Assembly: GCA_963773195.1 (NCBI GenBank)
Contig: CAVZAE010000018.1
Span: 62,001 to 126,000, forward strand
Direction of reading: 5' to 3'
DNA from: CAIWHR01 sp963773195
Lineage (GTDB): Bacteria; Pseudomonadota; Gammaproteobacteria; Burkholderiales; Casimicrobiaceae
Length of the DNA: 64,000 nucleotides
Of the stretch, positions 35,822-44,451 are shown piece after piece. Position 1 is the first letter of the stretch, and the number at the start of each line of letters is the position of its first letter. Under the pieces are notes generated by a model that had not been told where the DNA came from, did not search any database, and saw only the letters and a program-made list of their open reading frames with translations. Both the position numbers and the translations under genes were made by a program.

Positions 35822-37240
35822 ATGGAAGTCGCGTCGATGCACTTCAAGGAGACCGCGCACGTCAAGCTGAACGATGCGCGGCTCCAGCACAACCTCAAGA
35901 AGATGCAGGGCAAGTTCGTCTCGCATCGGCGGGCCTCGCTCTCGGAGCTCGACGACTTCGAGGGCACACGCGACGCCGCCAAGGCGATCCGCAACCGGGC
36001 GCTCGAGAATCTCGACGTCTGGCTCGAGCTGTTCGAGCGCAACGCGACGGCGCGAGGGGCGACAGTGCTCTGGGCCGAGACGCCGGCCGACGTCAACGCG
36101 CTCGTGCTCGAGATCGCGGCCAGGCACGACGTCAGGAAGATCATCAAGTCGAAATCGATGGTGTCCGAGGAGTCCGCGCTCGACCATGCGATCGAGGCGG
36201 CCGGCATGAAGGTCGTCGAGACCGACCTGGGCGAGTACATCCTGCAGATCAACAACTACGAACCGCCGTCGCACATCATCGGCCCGGCGCTGCACAAGTC
36301 GAAGGAGGAGGTCGCCGAGCTCTTCCACAGAGCACACGGCACGCCGGTCAAGATGGGCATCGAGGAGCTCTGCCAGGAAGCGCGAGGCGTCCTGCGCGAG
36401 CACTACCTGACCGCGGACATGGGGATCTCGGGCGGCAACTTCTTCGTTGCCGAAACCGGTTCGGTCGTCGTGGTCACGAACGAGGGCAACGCGACGTTGA
36501 CGACGACGTTGCCGAAGGTCCATGTCGCGATTTCGGGCATCGAAAAAATGGTGCCCACGCTCGAGGACGTGGCGACGCTGATGCGGCTCCTGCCGCGCTC
36601 GGCGACCGGCCAGTCGATCTCGAACTACGTCGACATCCTGACCGGCGTGAAGGGCGCGGGCGAGTTCAACGGCGCCGAGCACATGTATTTCATCCTCGTC
36701 GACAGCGGCCGCACGGCGGTGCTCGGGAGCGACGTGCGCGAGGCGCTGCGCTGCATCCGCTGCGGCGCCTGCATGAACCATTGTCCCGTTTACCAGAACG
36801 TCGGCGGCCATTCGTACGGCTGGGTGTATCCGGGACCGATCGGCTCGATCCTGACGCCGATGTATGTCGGCCTCGACAAGGCGCAGGACCTGCCCGCGGC
36901 GTCGACGATGTGCAATCAGTGCGGTGTCGTCTGTCCGGTGCGCATCCCGCTGCCGGATCTCCAGCGCAAGCTGCGCGACAAGGCGTTCGAGACGGGACTG
37001 CGTCCATGGTACGAGCGCGCCGGCTTCGCGCTCTGGTCGTTCGCCGCGCAACGGCCGGCGCTCTATGGGTTCGGCTCGAAGCTCGCCGTCCGCCTGCTGA
37101 AGGCGTGGGGCGGTCGCGATGGACTGATCCACAAGCTGCCCATCGGCAGCGGATGGACCGAGGGCCGCGACCTGCCGGCGCCGGCGGGCAAGACGTTCCG
37201 TGAGCTTTATCGCGCGAAAGCGCAGGGGAGGGCTTCTTGA
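35822..37240 (+). CDS. lutB: Lactate utilization protein B (Fe-S, LUD domain)
   Basis: 472 aa, standard LutB length. The N-terminal two thirds form the LUD domain (ARHDVRKIIKSKSMVSEESALDHAIEAAGMKVVETDLGEYILQ, and GISGGNFFVAETGSVVVVTNEGN). Two [4Fe-4S] ferredoxin motifs follow: CIRCGACMNHCPVY and CNQCGVVCPVRIPL. A short C-terminal DUF3390-like tail follows (TGLRPWYERAGFALWSF). Its stop overlaps the TTG start of the aminotransferase gene (TTGA). Confidence 0.93.
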   Translation: MEVASMHFKETAHVKLNDARLQHNLKKMQGKFVSHRRASLSELDDFEGTRDAAKAIRNRALENLDVWLELFERNATARGATVLWAETPADVNALVLEIAARHDVRKIIKSKSMVSEESALDHAIEAAGMKVVETDLGEYILQINNYEPPSHIIGPALHKSKEEVAELFHRAHGTPVKMGIEELCQEARGVLREHYLTADMGISGGNFFVAETGSVVVVTNEGNATLTTTLPKVHVAISGIEKMVPTLEDVATLMRLLPRSATGQSISNYVDILTGVKGAGEFNGAEHMYFILVDSGRTAVLGSDVREALRCIRCGACMNHCPVYQNVGGHSYGWVYPGPIGSILTPMYVGLDKAQDLPAASTMCNQCGVVCPVRIPLPDLQRKLRDKAFETGLRPWYERAGFALWSFAAQRPALYGFGSKLAVRLLKAWGGRDGLIHKLPIGSGWTEGRDLPAPAGKTFRELYRAKAQGRAS

Positions 37241-38508
37241 ACGCCCCGCATAACGCGCACGTGACGATTCCGCCGCTGTCGCGCCGCGCCGAGTCTCTGG
37301 GCACGGAGAACGCGTTCGTCGTGCTCGCCGAAGTCAACGCGCTCGTGCGCAAAGGGAAGGACATCGTCTCGTTCTGCATCGGCCAGCCGGACTTTCCGAC
37401 GCCGGGCAACGTGCAGGACGCGGCGATCGCCGCGATCCGTGCGGGGAAGCACGGCTACACCCCGTCGGCCGGCATCGACGAGCTGCGCGCGGCCGCGGCC
37501 AAGGACATCGGCACGCGCCGCGGCATCGACGTGAAGCCCGACGATGTCGTCGTCGGCGCGGGCGCGAAGCCGTTCATCGCGTATGCGATCGCCTCGGTCA
37601 CCGACTACGGCGCCGGTGACGAGGTGATCTATCCCGTGCCCGGCTTCCCCATCTACGAGTCGCAGATCGCGGCCAATGGCGCCGTGCCGGTCCCGATCTA
37701 CCTGCGCGAGGCGCGCGACTTCGCGTTCGATCCGGCCGAGCTCGAGGCCAAGATCACGGCGAAGACGCGCCTCCTGATCCTGAACACGCCGCACAATCCG
37801 ACCGGCGGGACGCTGAACGCCGCCGATCTCGACGCGATCGCCGACATCCTGCGGCGGCATCCGCAGATCTGGGTCTACGCCGACGAGATCTATTCAAGGC
37901 TCGCCTACGACGGCCCGTTCGACACGCTGGCGACGCGGCCCGGCATGCTCGAGCGCACGATCATCAGCGACGGCGCTTCGAAGACGTGGGCGATGACCGG
38001 CTGGCGGATCGGCTTCGCCGCGAACCGCGCACTCGCGCCGGTCTTCACCCGCTGGATCACCAACACGGACTCGTGCGCGTCGCAGATCTCGCAGTGGGCG
38101 GCCCTCGAGGCGGTGACCGGGCCGCAGGACGCCGCGGAAGCGATGCGCGCGAGCTTCCGCGACCGCCGTGACCTGATCGTCGGCCTCCTGAACACCATAC
38201 CGGGGATCACCTGCAAAGTGCCCGGGGGCGCTTTCTACGCGTGGCCGAACGTGACCGAGGCGTGCGCGATCACGGGTTGCGCCGATTCGGAGGTGTTCCG
38301 CAAGCGATTGCTCGAGGAAGCGGGCGTGGCAGTGCTCGCCGATATCCATTTCGGCCGGCGCGTGCCTGGCGAGGGCCAGCACATCCGGTTTTCCTACGCC
38401 GCGTCGCCCGAGGCGATCCGCGACGGCGTCGCCCGGCTCGACGCGTTCGTGCGAGCGCATCCGAAGGCGGCGGGCAGGCCCGTGGTCAGGCAGAAGGCAC
38501 AGAGATAG
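37237..38508 (+). CDS. Class I aminotransferase (PLP) inside the lut operon
   Basis: Fold type I aminotransferase, 423 aa. PLP lysine K249 in SDGASKTWAMTGWRIGF, with N187 (TPHNPTGG), D216 (VYADEIYSRL) and the arginine of HIRFSYA. Resembles the aspartate/aromatic 'pyridoxal phosphate-dependent aminotransferase' group. It starts TTG overlapping the lutB stop, 11 bases before lutC, so it is translationally embedded between lutB and lutC. It may connect pyruvate to alanine or another amino acid; this is inference. Confidence 0.88.
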   Translation: MNAPHNAHVTIPPLSRRAESLGTENAFVVLAEVNALVRKGKDIVSFCIGQPDFPTPGNVQDAAIAAIRAGKHGYTPSAGIDELRAAAAKDIGTRRGIDVKPDDVVVGAGAKPFIAYAIASVTDYGAGDEVIYPVPGFPIYESQIAANGAVPVPIYLREARDFAFDPAELEAKITAKTRLLILNTPHNPTGGTLNAADLDAIADILRRHPQIWVYADEIYSRLAYDGPFDTLATRPGMLERTIISDGASKTWAMTGWRIGFAANRALAPVFTRWITNTDSCASQISQWAALEAVTGPQDAAEAMRASFRDRRDLIVGLLNTIPGITCKVPGGAFYAWPNVTEACAITGCADSEVFRKRLLEEAGVAVLADIHFGRRVPGEGQHIRFSYAASPEAIRDGVARLDAFVRAHPKAAGRPVVRQKAQR

Positions 38509-38519
38509 GAGGAACGCGC

Positions 38520-39212
38520 ATGCCGAGGGGCCTCGCCTCGAACTCCGGTGCGCGCGACGCGATCCTCGAACGCGTCCGCAAGGCGCTGGGCGCGAGCGGC
38601 GATCGGTCCCGCGCCGAGGTCGATGCCGAGGTCTATGTCGCGTCGCACGCGCAGGGACCGCGTCCGGCAATGCCGCCCGATCTGGTCACGCGCTTCATGC
38701 AGCGCGCCACCGATATGCAAAGCACCGTCGAGCGCATCGCGGATCGCAGCGGCATTCCGGGAGCGGTCGCGCGCTATCTCGACGCGCTCGTGCTGCCGCC
38801 CGCGCTCGCCCATCAGAAGGTGCATGGCGGCGTCTGCTGGCCGGAGTTCTCCGATCTCGACTGGAACGCCGCCGGCCTCGACATCGAGGCGCGTCCCACG
38901 GTTGGCCACGATCGACTGGGGATTACGGGAGCGTTTTGCGCGATCGCGGAGACGGGGACGCTGGTGGTGCTCGCGGGTGCCGACACGCCGACCGCGACGA
39001 CCTTGCTGCCAGACACGAACGTCGCGGTGGTGCGTTCCGATCGCATCGTCTCCGGAATGGAGGAGGCGTTCGCGCTGGTGCGTCGCGAGCGTGGCGCGAT
39101 GCCTCGCGCGATGAACCTGATCTCGGGACCGTCACGCACCGGCGACGTCGAGCAGACGATCGTGCTCGGCGCGCACGGGCCGTTCCGCGTGCACATCGTC
39201 GTCGTCGGCTGA
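38520..39212 (+). CDS. lutC: Lactate utilization protein C (LUD domain)
   Basis: 230 aa with the LUD domain: GITGAFCAIAETGTLVVLAGADTPTATTLLPDTNVAVVRSDRIV and the ending NLISGPSRTGDVEQTIVLGAHGPFRVHIVVV. A clear GGAGGA ribosome-binding site lies 7 bases before the ATG. Third Lut subunit; completes lutABC although separated from lutB by the aminotransferase gene. Confidence 0.92.
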   Translation: MPRGLASNSGARDAILERVRKALGASGDRSRAEVDAEVYVASHAQGPRPAMPPDLVTRFMQRATDMQSTVERIADRSGIPGAVARYLDALVLPPALAHQKVHGGVCWPEFSDLDWNAAGLDIEARPTVGHDRLGITGAFCAIAETGTLVVLAGADTPTATTLLPDTNVAVVRSDRIVSGMEEAFALVRRERGAMPRAMNLISGPSRTGDVEQTIVLGAHGPFRVHIVVVG

Positions 39213-39859
39213 CGGCCGCGAATGCAAGGTGGCGCCCGACCGCCATCCTCGACTTCGGTTGTGGCTGCGGGCGGCTGACGCGGCACCTGATTCCAGCAGC
39301 GGACCAGAACGTCACGGGCTGCGACATCGACCCGGAGTCCGTCGCGTGGTGCGCTGAAAATCTGGCGCGTCCCGGAGTCGAATCCGTCGTCAGCGGCGCG
39401 CGGCCTCCGCTTCCTTTCGCGGACGACCGGTTCGATCTCGTGATCGCGATCTTGGTGTTCAGCCATCTACCGGAGGAGATGCAAGGCGAGTGGCTCGACG
39501 AGCTCGTTCGCGTCCTGCGTCCCGGGAGGCTGCTGATCGCATCAGTGTACGGCGAAACGCTGCTGCCGACCGACACGCCCGCCGAGACGCGCGCCACGTT
39601 CGAGCGGAACGGCTTTCTTTATGCGAAGGGCTTCGGCACGCCGGGGCTGCCTCACTTCTACCAGACGGCGTACCATCGGTCGGACTACATCGCCGCGCAT
39701 TGGCAGCGCGGACTGAAGCTGCGATTCCAGCTGTCGCGAGGCATCAACAACCACCAGGACGCCTACGTGCTGGTCCGCGACGGCAGCTCGGCGACGAACC
39801 CCGTGCACCTACTTCCGCTGGCCGCGGCGACCGGGCGTGAACGGCCCCGCGCCCAATAG
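39209..39859 (+). pseudogene. 5'-truncated class I SAM-dependent methyltransferase
   Basis: A methyltransferase body without its start. SAM motif I ILDFGCGCGRLTRHL appears only about eight codons after the lutC stop, then DIDPESVAWC (motif II acidic), LPFADDRFDLVIAILVFSHLPEEMQ (motif IV) and LRPGRLLIASVYGE. Intact relatives have 40-60 residues before motif I. No ATG, GTG or TTG is in frame between the lutC stop and motif I; only CTG at 39209 is possible. The 3' end runs 51 bases into the convergent gene. A truncation or fusion at the lut boundary seems likeliest; non-AUG initiation cannot be excluded. Confidence 0.7.
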
Positions 39860-40687
39860 CTCGCCGATCGACGCACCCCACTCGCGGAAGCGCTGGGCGG
39901 GCGGGGCTTCGACCTCGAAGTATTCGGTGGCCTGGAAGGCGACACAGAACGGCCGGGGCACGACGTTCTTGTGCGCGACGATCCGCGCGACGATGAACGA
40001 GCTCTGCGAGCTCACCGCGGCGAGAATCTGGCGGAGCCCGGCGCCCTTGGTGACCATCGCGCGCCACCGCCGGTTCTGCTTTTCGGCCCGCGGCCGGAGC
40101 ACGAGCCACACGCTCAATTCCGGCAGTTCCCGGCTGCGGCTCATGTAGGCACCCGAGACGGCAACGAGCTTGATCTCGAACGGATTGCGCGACCAGTCCG
40201 CGTTGATCTGGGCGGCCAGATCGCAGACGGCGTCGACCAGCGTCTTTGCCCGCGACCGCGACAGCGGCGCGACCAGCGGGGCGACCGCGTATTCGCGAAA
40301 GCGCGGCGTGGGCCGGTAGTAGCCGGTACCGTCCGGCAGCAGCAGGCCGCTGGCGAGCATCGCGCGCAGGAGGGCAAGGCTGTCGGCGGGCTCCAGCAGG
40401 AAGTCGTGGCCGATGCACTCGAGATCGATTCGTGCCTCGCCTGACGGCTGCGCCGAGATGCGCTCGAGCATCCTCTGGGTGCCCGCGTTGAACGCCCGCG
40501 CGGCGAGTCCGAAATAGTGCTGGTCCGCGATCAGCCTGAGCTTCCGCGCGGGCGCCGCGGCGTCCCAGGCGGCATCAGGGTCCGCTGTCGTGCCAGCGAT
40601 GACGTTGTGCCCTCGGCGCGCGCCGTCGACGAACAAATCGTCGTCCGCTGCGCTCGGTCCACGGGACGTTCCGGAGTTGGGATCCAC
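39809..40687 (-). CDS. Winged-helix and nucleotidyltransferase-like protein with degenerate active site
   Basis: 292 aa from GTG 40687 (preceded by GCGGGGG; TTG at 40702 is an alternative). After a disordered N-terminus, residues about 88-135 look like a winged helix (ADSLALLRAMLASGLLLPDGTGYYRPTPRF). A linker with SRSRAKTLVDAV and a segment IKLVAVSGAYMSRSRELPELSVWLVL (about 172-197) follow. This layout matches proteins with the pattern '...GKPLSRxxA...' then a nucleotidyltransferase GSxL...DxD core, but here GS has become SG and the DxD aspartates are absent. That comparison is from memory and needs a profile search. It lies directly downstream of a c-di-GMP riboswitch. No partner gene on this strand. 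Confidence 0.65.
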   Translation of the reverse strand: MDPNSGTSRGPSAADDDLFVDGARRGHNVIAGTTADPDAAWDAAAPARKLRLIADQHYFGLAARAFNAGTQRMLERISAQPSGEARIDLECIGHDFLLEPADSLALLRAMLASGLLLPDGTGYYRPTPRFREYAVAPLVAPLSRSRAKTLVDAVCDLAAQINADWSRNPFEIKLVAVSGAYMSRSRELPELSVWLVLRPRAEKQNRRWRAMVTKGAGLRQILAAVSSQSSFIVARIVAHKNVVPRPFCVAFQATEYFEVEAPPAQRFREWGASIGELLGAGPFTPGRRGQRK

Positions 40688-40749
40688 GTCGTACCCCCGC
40701 AAGCAGCGTCGCGGAACAGTGACGTAAACCCGATACGGCGCGGCCGGCG

Positions 40750-40768
40750 CGCCGTCTGCGAGACGGCG
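40750..40768 (-). promoter_or_regulatory. Hairpin downstream of the riboswitch (possible expression platform)
   Basis: CGCCGTCT / AGACGGCG, an 8-base perfect stem with a 3-base loop, immediately after the riboswitch. Its 5' bases overlap the 3' strand of the riboswitch P1 helix (CTTCCG), so the two can compete. No T-run follows, so a classical terminator is not proven; it might instead control translation or Rho access. Confidence 0.5.
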
Positions 40769-40862
40769 GAAGCCCCGCCGGCAACCCCGCTACCCAACGC
40801 ATCGGCGCCGGGCCGGAGGCTTTGCGTCACTGCCTTGCGACAGTTTTGCCAATGCCCTTCCG
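40767..40862 (-). promoter_or_regulatory. Cyclic-di-GMP-I (GEMM-I) riboswitch
   Basis: On the minus strand the transcript contains the GEMM-I core in order: GGCAAA (40850 onward), a stem CTGTC/GGCAG closed by a GNRA tetraloop GCAA, TGACGCAAAGCCTCCGGCC (about 40829-40811), a P3 arm, and GGGTAGCGGGGTTGCCGG (about 40795-40778). These match the c-di-GMP-I aptamer consensus, including the tetraloop and the tetraloop-receptor side (GGGTAGC). CGGAAG (40862-40857) and CTTCCG (40772-40767) can close the P1 helix. It lies 80 bases upstream of the 39809-40687 gene, in the same orientation. Confidence 0.9.
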
Positions 40863-40915
40863 GTCTCTTGCGCGGGTGACTCGAAACCACGCGTCGCGCC
40901 GATTCCAGAGCCGTC

Positions 40916-40944
40916 ACTGTCGCGCTGAACGCGCTACGCGTCAA
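40916..40944 (-). promoter_or_regulatory. Weak candidate promoter for the riboswitch transcript
   Basis: TTGACG (40944-40939), a 17-base spacer and GACAGT (40921-40916) on the minus strand. The -35 is good and the -10 poor. Transcription would begin about 45 bases before the aptamer. The rest of 40863-41029 shows no gene. Confidence 0.25.
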
Positions 40945-41029
40945 GCCCCGGCGGTCAGAGTCTTGTGACGTACATCGTTGTCGTCGGCAAAAAGTCCACG
41001 ACGGTTGCGAGGGAAAGAAGCGAAGCGAA

Positions 41030-42257
41030 TCAGCTGGCCGGGGCGGCTTCGCGGCGCTCCTCCGGCGGTCGCACCTTGCCGAAGAAGGCGAGCAAGAGCA
41101 GATCGTAGGCGATCTTTACACTGCCGGCGACGACCAGCGGCCAGCCGAACGTCGACAGGGTAAGGAACCACCCGGCGAGGAACGGGCTCGCAGCGGACGC
41201 GAGGCTCCGTGGCACCGAGGTGACACTCGCTGCCGCAGGACGCTCCGCCGGCGGGACGATGGCCATGACGTACGAGCTCCGCGTCGGGACGTCCATCTGC
41301 GACAGCGCCGCGCGCACCAGCAGGAGCGCGATCGCCCAGCCGAGATCGGGCATGAACGGGACCAGTACGAGACACGCGTTCGCCGGCAAATGCGTGAACA
41401 CCATCGTGTTGACGAGCCCGATGCGTCCTGCGATCCGGACAGCGACGAGGAACGAGAGCGCGGACAGCAGTCCCGTCCAGAAGAAGAAGATCCCGGCCGT
41501 CGCGAGCGACAGCCCGAAGCGCTCGTAGAGCCAGAGCGCGATCATCGACTGGACGACGAAGCCACCGCCGAAGGCGTCGAGGCTGAACAGCGCCGCCAGC
41601 GCGTAGACGCGCCGCTTCGATTCACCGAGCGGGGCGGCGACTCGGCTGTCCCGCTGACTCGGCGGCCCTGGGGAGCCCGCGATAGGCGGCCGCGGCGAGC
41701 ACCGCGAGCAGCGAATAGACGACGAACATCACCTGCAGCGACGCGCGCGACGAGAGTCCGCCGATGCGCGCGATCAATCCGGGGGCTGCCGCGGCGGCCG
41801 CGCCGAACGCCGCGGCGAGCGAGCCCACGAGGCTGTAACGCGCGAACACGGCCGTGCGGTCCCGATCGGAGGCGAGGCGCGACAGCACGGCATGCTCGAG
41901 CGGCAGGAACACGCTGACATCGCCGCTCGACGGGTTGAGCGTGCCGACGACGGCGATCACGAGAAGCGGCCAGAACGCGGTCACGAACGCAAAGCCGAGG
42001 CCGGTCGCCGCCATGAGCGCCGTCGCGGCGAGCAGCAGCGTGCGGTAGGCGAAGCGGTGCGCGCGCATGCCGACCATGAGCGTCAGCAGGCCCGAGCCCA
42101 GGAGCGTCGCCGTCGCAATGATGCCGACCTGCAGCGGTGCGTATCCGAGCTCGAGCAGGTAGAGCGGCAGGAGCACGCTCACGAAGCCGTCGCCGAACGC
42201 ACGCAGTCCCTTTGCGAGCAGGATCCGGCGCACCTGCGGGAACGTTCCGGCGCTCAT
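41030..42257 (-). CDS. MFS transporter, frameshifted
   Basis: Major facilitator superfamily permease of 12 helices when repaired (about 408 aa). The N-terminal half (ATG 42257) begins VRRILLAKGLRAFGDGFVSVLLPLYLLELGY and runs through the sixth helix. The C-terminal half (VAAPLGESKRRVYALAALFSLDAFGGGFVVQSMIALWLYERFG ... ALSQMDVPTRSSYVMAIVPPAERPAAASVTSVPRSL) is in another frame. The shift lies near 41630-41655, and the span is one base too long. Substrate unknown; the DVPTR...PPAER segment is typical of the uncharacterised 'MFS transporter' group found in betaproteobacteria. ATG overlaps the stop of the upstream secreted-protein gene. Confidence 0.8.
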
Positions 42258-42880
42258 TGCGGTACCGGCGGTCCATAGGCGAAATTATCGAAGGCAGTGA
42301 CGCTGTCGGCCTTGGTCCACAGACCGACGGCGCCCGCTCCCGCGATGTGGCTGTCGTCGAGCTCGATGTACGCCTTGCCGTCGAACAGCACGCGAATGTG
42401 TGTGCCACGGAACTCGACGCGAAGTGCGTGCCAGACGCGAGGGGCGACTGGGGCAGCGACGTATTTGATCGTGATGCGGCGCCCGCGCTCGACGTAGTAG
42501 AGCGAAACGTTGTCCTCGAGAGCGTTGGCGCGGGCGACGTAATAGTGATCGCCGTCCTTCCACCGCCAGACCACACCTCCGGCACGATCTTGCCGACCAT
42601 CGATAGGCTTGAGCCTGACCTCGACGAAGCCGTCGGCGAGGGCGACATCTGACTTTACACACCACGGGAAGTCGCCGACGCCGGATTGGCGCAGGACATT
42701 GGGCGCGCTGGGCGCGCCTCCGTCGGTTTCGACGGTCCACCGATGCGCTCCCTTGCCCGTGACACCGGCGATCCAGCCGGTCGGGGCCGTCCCCGCATGC
42801 TCGTCGTCGAAGCCGATCGTCATCGCCTGCGCGCTCCCGGCAAGCACTGCCATCGCTACGCCCAGCATTGCCTTGTCCAT
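42254..42880 (-). CDS. Exported LamG/DUF1080-like beta-sandwich protein
   Basis: 208 aa with signal peptide MDKAMLGVAMAVLAGSAQA. The mature part looks like a concanavalin/LamG-type sandwich (DUF1080-like): WTVETDGGAPSAPNVLRQSG, DGFVEVRLKPIDGRQDRAGGVVWRWKDGDHYYVARANALEDNVSLYYVERGRR, and WHALRVEFRGTHIRVLFDGKAYIELDDSHI. Such domains bind or cut sugars, but no catalytic residues can be assigned. Overlaps the MFS start (ATGA), so the two are one operon. Confidence 0.75.
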   Translation of the reverse strand: MDKAMLGVAMAVLAGSAQAMTIGFDDEHAGTAPTGWIAGVTGKGAHRWTVETDGGAPSAPNVLRQSGVGDFPWCVKSDVALADGFVEVRLKPIDGRQDRAGGVVWRWKDGDHYYVARANALEDNVSLYYVERGRRITIKYVAAPVAPRVWHALRVEFRGTHIRVLFDGKAYIELDDSHIAGAGAVGLWTKADSVTAFDNFAYGPPVPQ

Positions 42881-43115
42881 GCCTGTCTCCTTTGAAAGAT
42901 TGGGCGAGGCTCAGGGACGCGGCGATCGCGCACGACGACGCGGAGCGGGGTCGGCACAAGGAAGCGAAGGAAGTAGGCGACGGTGTCCATGAGCAAGCCG
43001 CCCGATACGGACGGTACGCAGATTTGGACGGGACACCGTCTTGGCGGAATGCCGCCGGGGATCTGCCGACCCGGCTCCATGGAGCGTAGCCCAATCCTCC
43101 CGGCCGCGCAACCTG
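42881..43115. other. Non-coding gap, no supported feature
   Basis: 235 bases between the antiporter 3' end and the exported sandwich protein. A short minus-strand frame (MDTVAYFLRFLVPTPLRVVVR...) is hydrophobic but has no recognisable relatives. The ribosome-binding site of the downstream gene (AAAGGAG) lies here. I see nothing else. Confidence 0.4.
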
Positions 43116-44444
43116 CTAGAGATAGCCCCAGCCGATCAACGCGAGCAGCGGCAGCATGACGCCGCCGGACCGGGCGGCGAAGCCGAAGAAGCTCGGCATC
43201 GCGATGCCGCGATCCTCGGCGACCGCCTTGATCATGAAATTCGGCGCATTGCCGATGTAAGTAAGCGCGCCGAAATACACGGCGCCCATCGAGATCGCCA
43301 TCAGCGTCGCCGCGTGAGCCGTCATCAGGTCCTGCGCGTCGCCTCCGGCCAGATTGAAGAAGACGAGGTAGGTCGGCGCGTTGTCGAGGAATGCGGAGAG
43401 GAGACCCGTCGTCCAGAAGACGGCCAGGTTGCGCGGCTCGCCGGTCGCGTCGAGAACGAAGTGGCTGATGAAGCCCAGTGCGCCGGCGCGGCCCGCGGCG
43501 AGCATCGTGAGCACCGGGATGATCGTGACGAAGATGCCGGCAAAGATCTTCGCTACTTCGATGATCGGTGCCCAGTGGAACACGTTGTGCTCGCGGACCG
43601 CGCGCGGCGTGAGCGCGAGCGAAGCCAGCGCGAGCGCCACCAGAAGCGCATCGCGCACGACGTTCTGCAGCGGCAGTGCGACGCCGAGGACGGCGAGATC
43701 GACGCCTGGGCGCCACACCCCGGACAACAGGACGGCGCCGACGACCGCCGCCAGCAGCAGCAGGTTCTGCGCGCCTTCGATGGCGAAGGGCTGCGTGGAG
43801 GCTGCCCGCGGCTGCCGGTCGCGACGATAGAGAATGGAATCGGCGATGAAATAGATCGTCAGGATCGCTCCGGCCAGCAACGCGGTCGGTTCGAGCAGGT
43901 TGCGAAGCTCCCAGAGGAAGTCGACGCCCTTGAGGAAGCCGATGAAAAGCGGCGGATCGCCCAACGGCGACAGGGCGCCACCGACATTGCCCACAAGCAG
44001 GATGAAAAAGATCACCGTATGCGAACGGTGTCGACGTCCCACGTTGGCGGCGATGAGCGGACGGATCAAGAGCATCGATGCGCCGGTCGTGCCCATGACA
44101 CTCGCGATCGCCGTCCCGAGAGCGAGAATCCCGGTGTTGAGCGATGGCGTGCCGGAAAATGCACCGCGCACACAGATCCCGCCCGAGATCGTGTACAGCG
44201 CGAAGAGGACAATGATGAACGGAAGATAGTCGTCGAGGATCGTGTGGATGAGCGGCCCGACGGTCGCGCCCGCGCCGTGCACGAAGGCAAACGGCACGAT
44301 GAGGACCAGCGACCAGGCCGCCGCGACCTTCCCGAAGTGGTCGTGCCAGAATCGCGGAGCCGCCAGCGGTACCAGCGCGATCGACAGCAGGAGCCCGGCG
44401 AACGGCAGCGCCCAGACGAGCGGCAGGACCTCGCGATCGGGCAA
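43116..44444 (-). CDS. Putative Na+/H+ antiporter or citrate transporter (CitMHS-like)
   Basis: Polytopic inner-membrane protein, 442 aa with 11-12 helices. Landmarks: LPLVWALPFAGLLLSIALVPLAAPRFW at the start, GTTGASMLLIRPLIAANVGRRHRSHTVIFFILLVGNVGGALSPLGDPPLFIGFLKG, and STGLLSAFLDNAPTYLVFFNLAGG with a late AISMGAVYFGALTYIGNAPNFMIKAVAEDRG. This matches the 'sodium:proton antiporter' (CitMHS_2) group of the ion-transporter superfamily. The predicted start is TTG at 44444, only 8 bases from an inverted-repeat element, so the natural start and promoter may have been removed. Confidence 0.8.
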   Translation of the reverse strand: MPDREVLPLVWALPFAGLLLSIALVPLAAPRFWHDHFGKVAAAWSLVLIVPFAFVHGAGATVGPLIHTILDDYLPFIIVLFALYTISGGICVRGAFSGTPSLNTGILALGTAIASVMGTTGASMLLIRPLIAANVGRRHRSHTVIFFILLVGNVGGALSPLGDPPLFIGFLKGVDFLWELRNLLEPTALLAGAILTIYFIADSILYRRDRQPRAASTQPFAIEGAQNLLLLAAVVGAVLLSGVWRPGVDLAVLGVALPLQNVVRDALLVALALASLALTPRAVREHNVFHWAPIIEVAKIFAGIFVTIIPVLTMLAAGRAGALGFISHFVLDATGEPRNLAVFWTTGLLSAFLDNAPTYLVFFNLAGGDAQDLMTAHAATLMAISMGAVYFGALTYIGNAPNFMIKAVAEDRGIAMPSFFGFAARSGGVMLPLLALIGWGYL

Positions 44445-44451
44445 CGCGAGC

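Noticed and set aside
40531..40944. Minus-strand frame across the riboswitch as a small gene
   Set aside because: The DNA is explained by the GEMM-I RNA structure; the frame has no coding signature.
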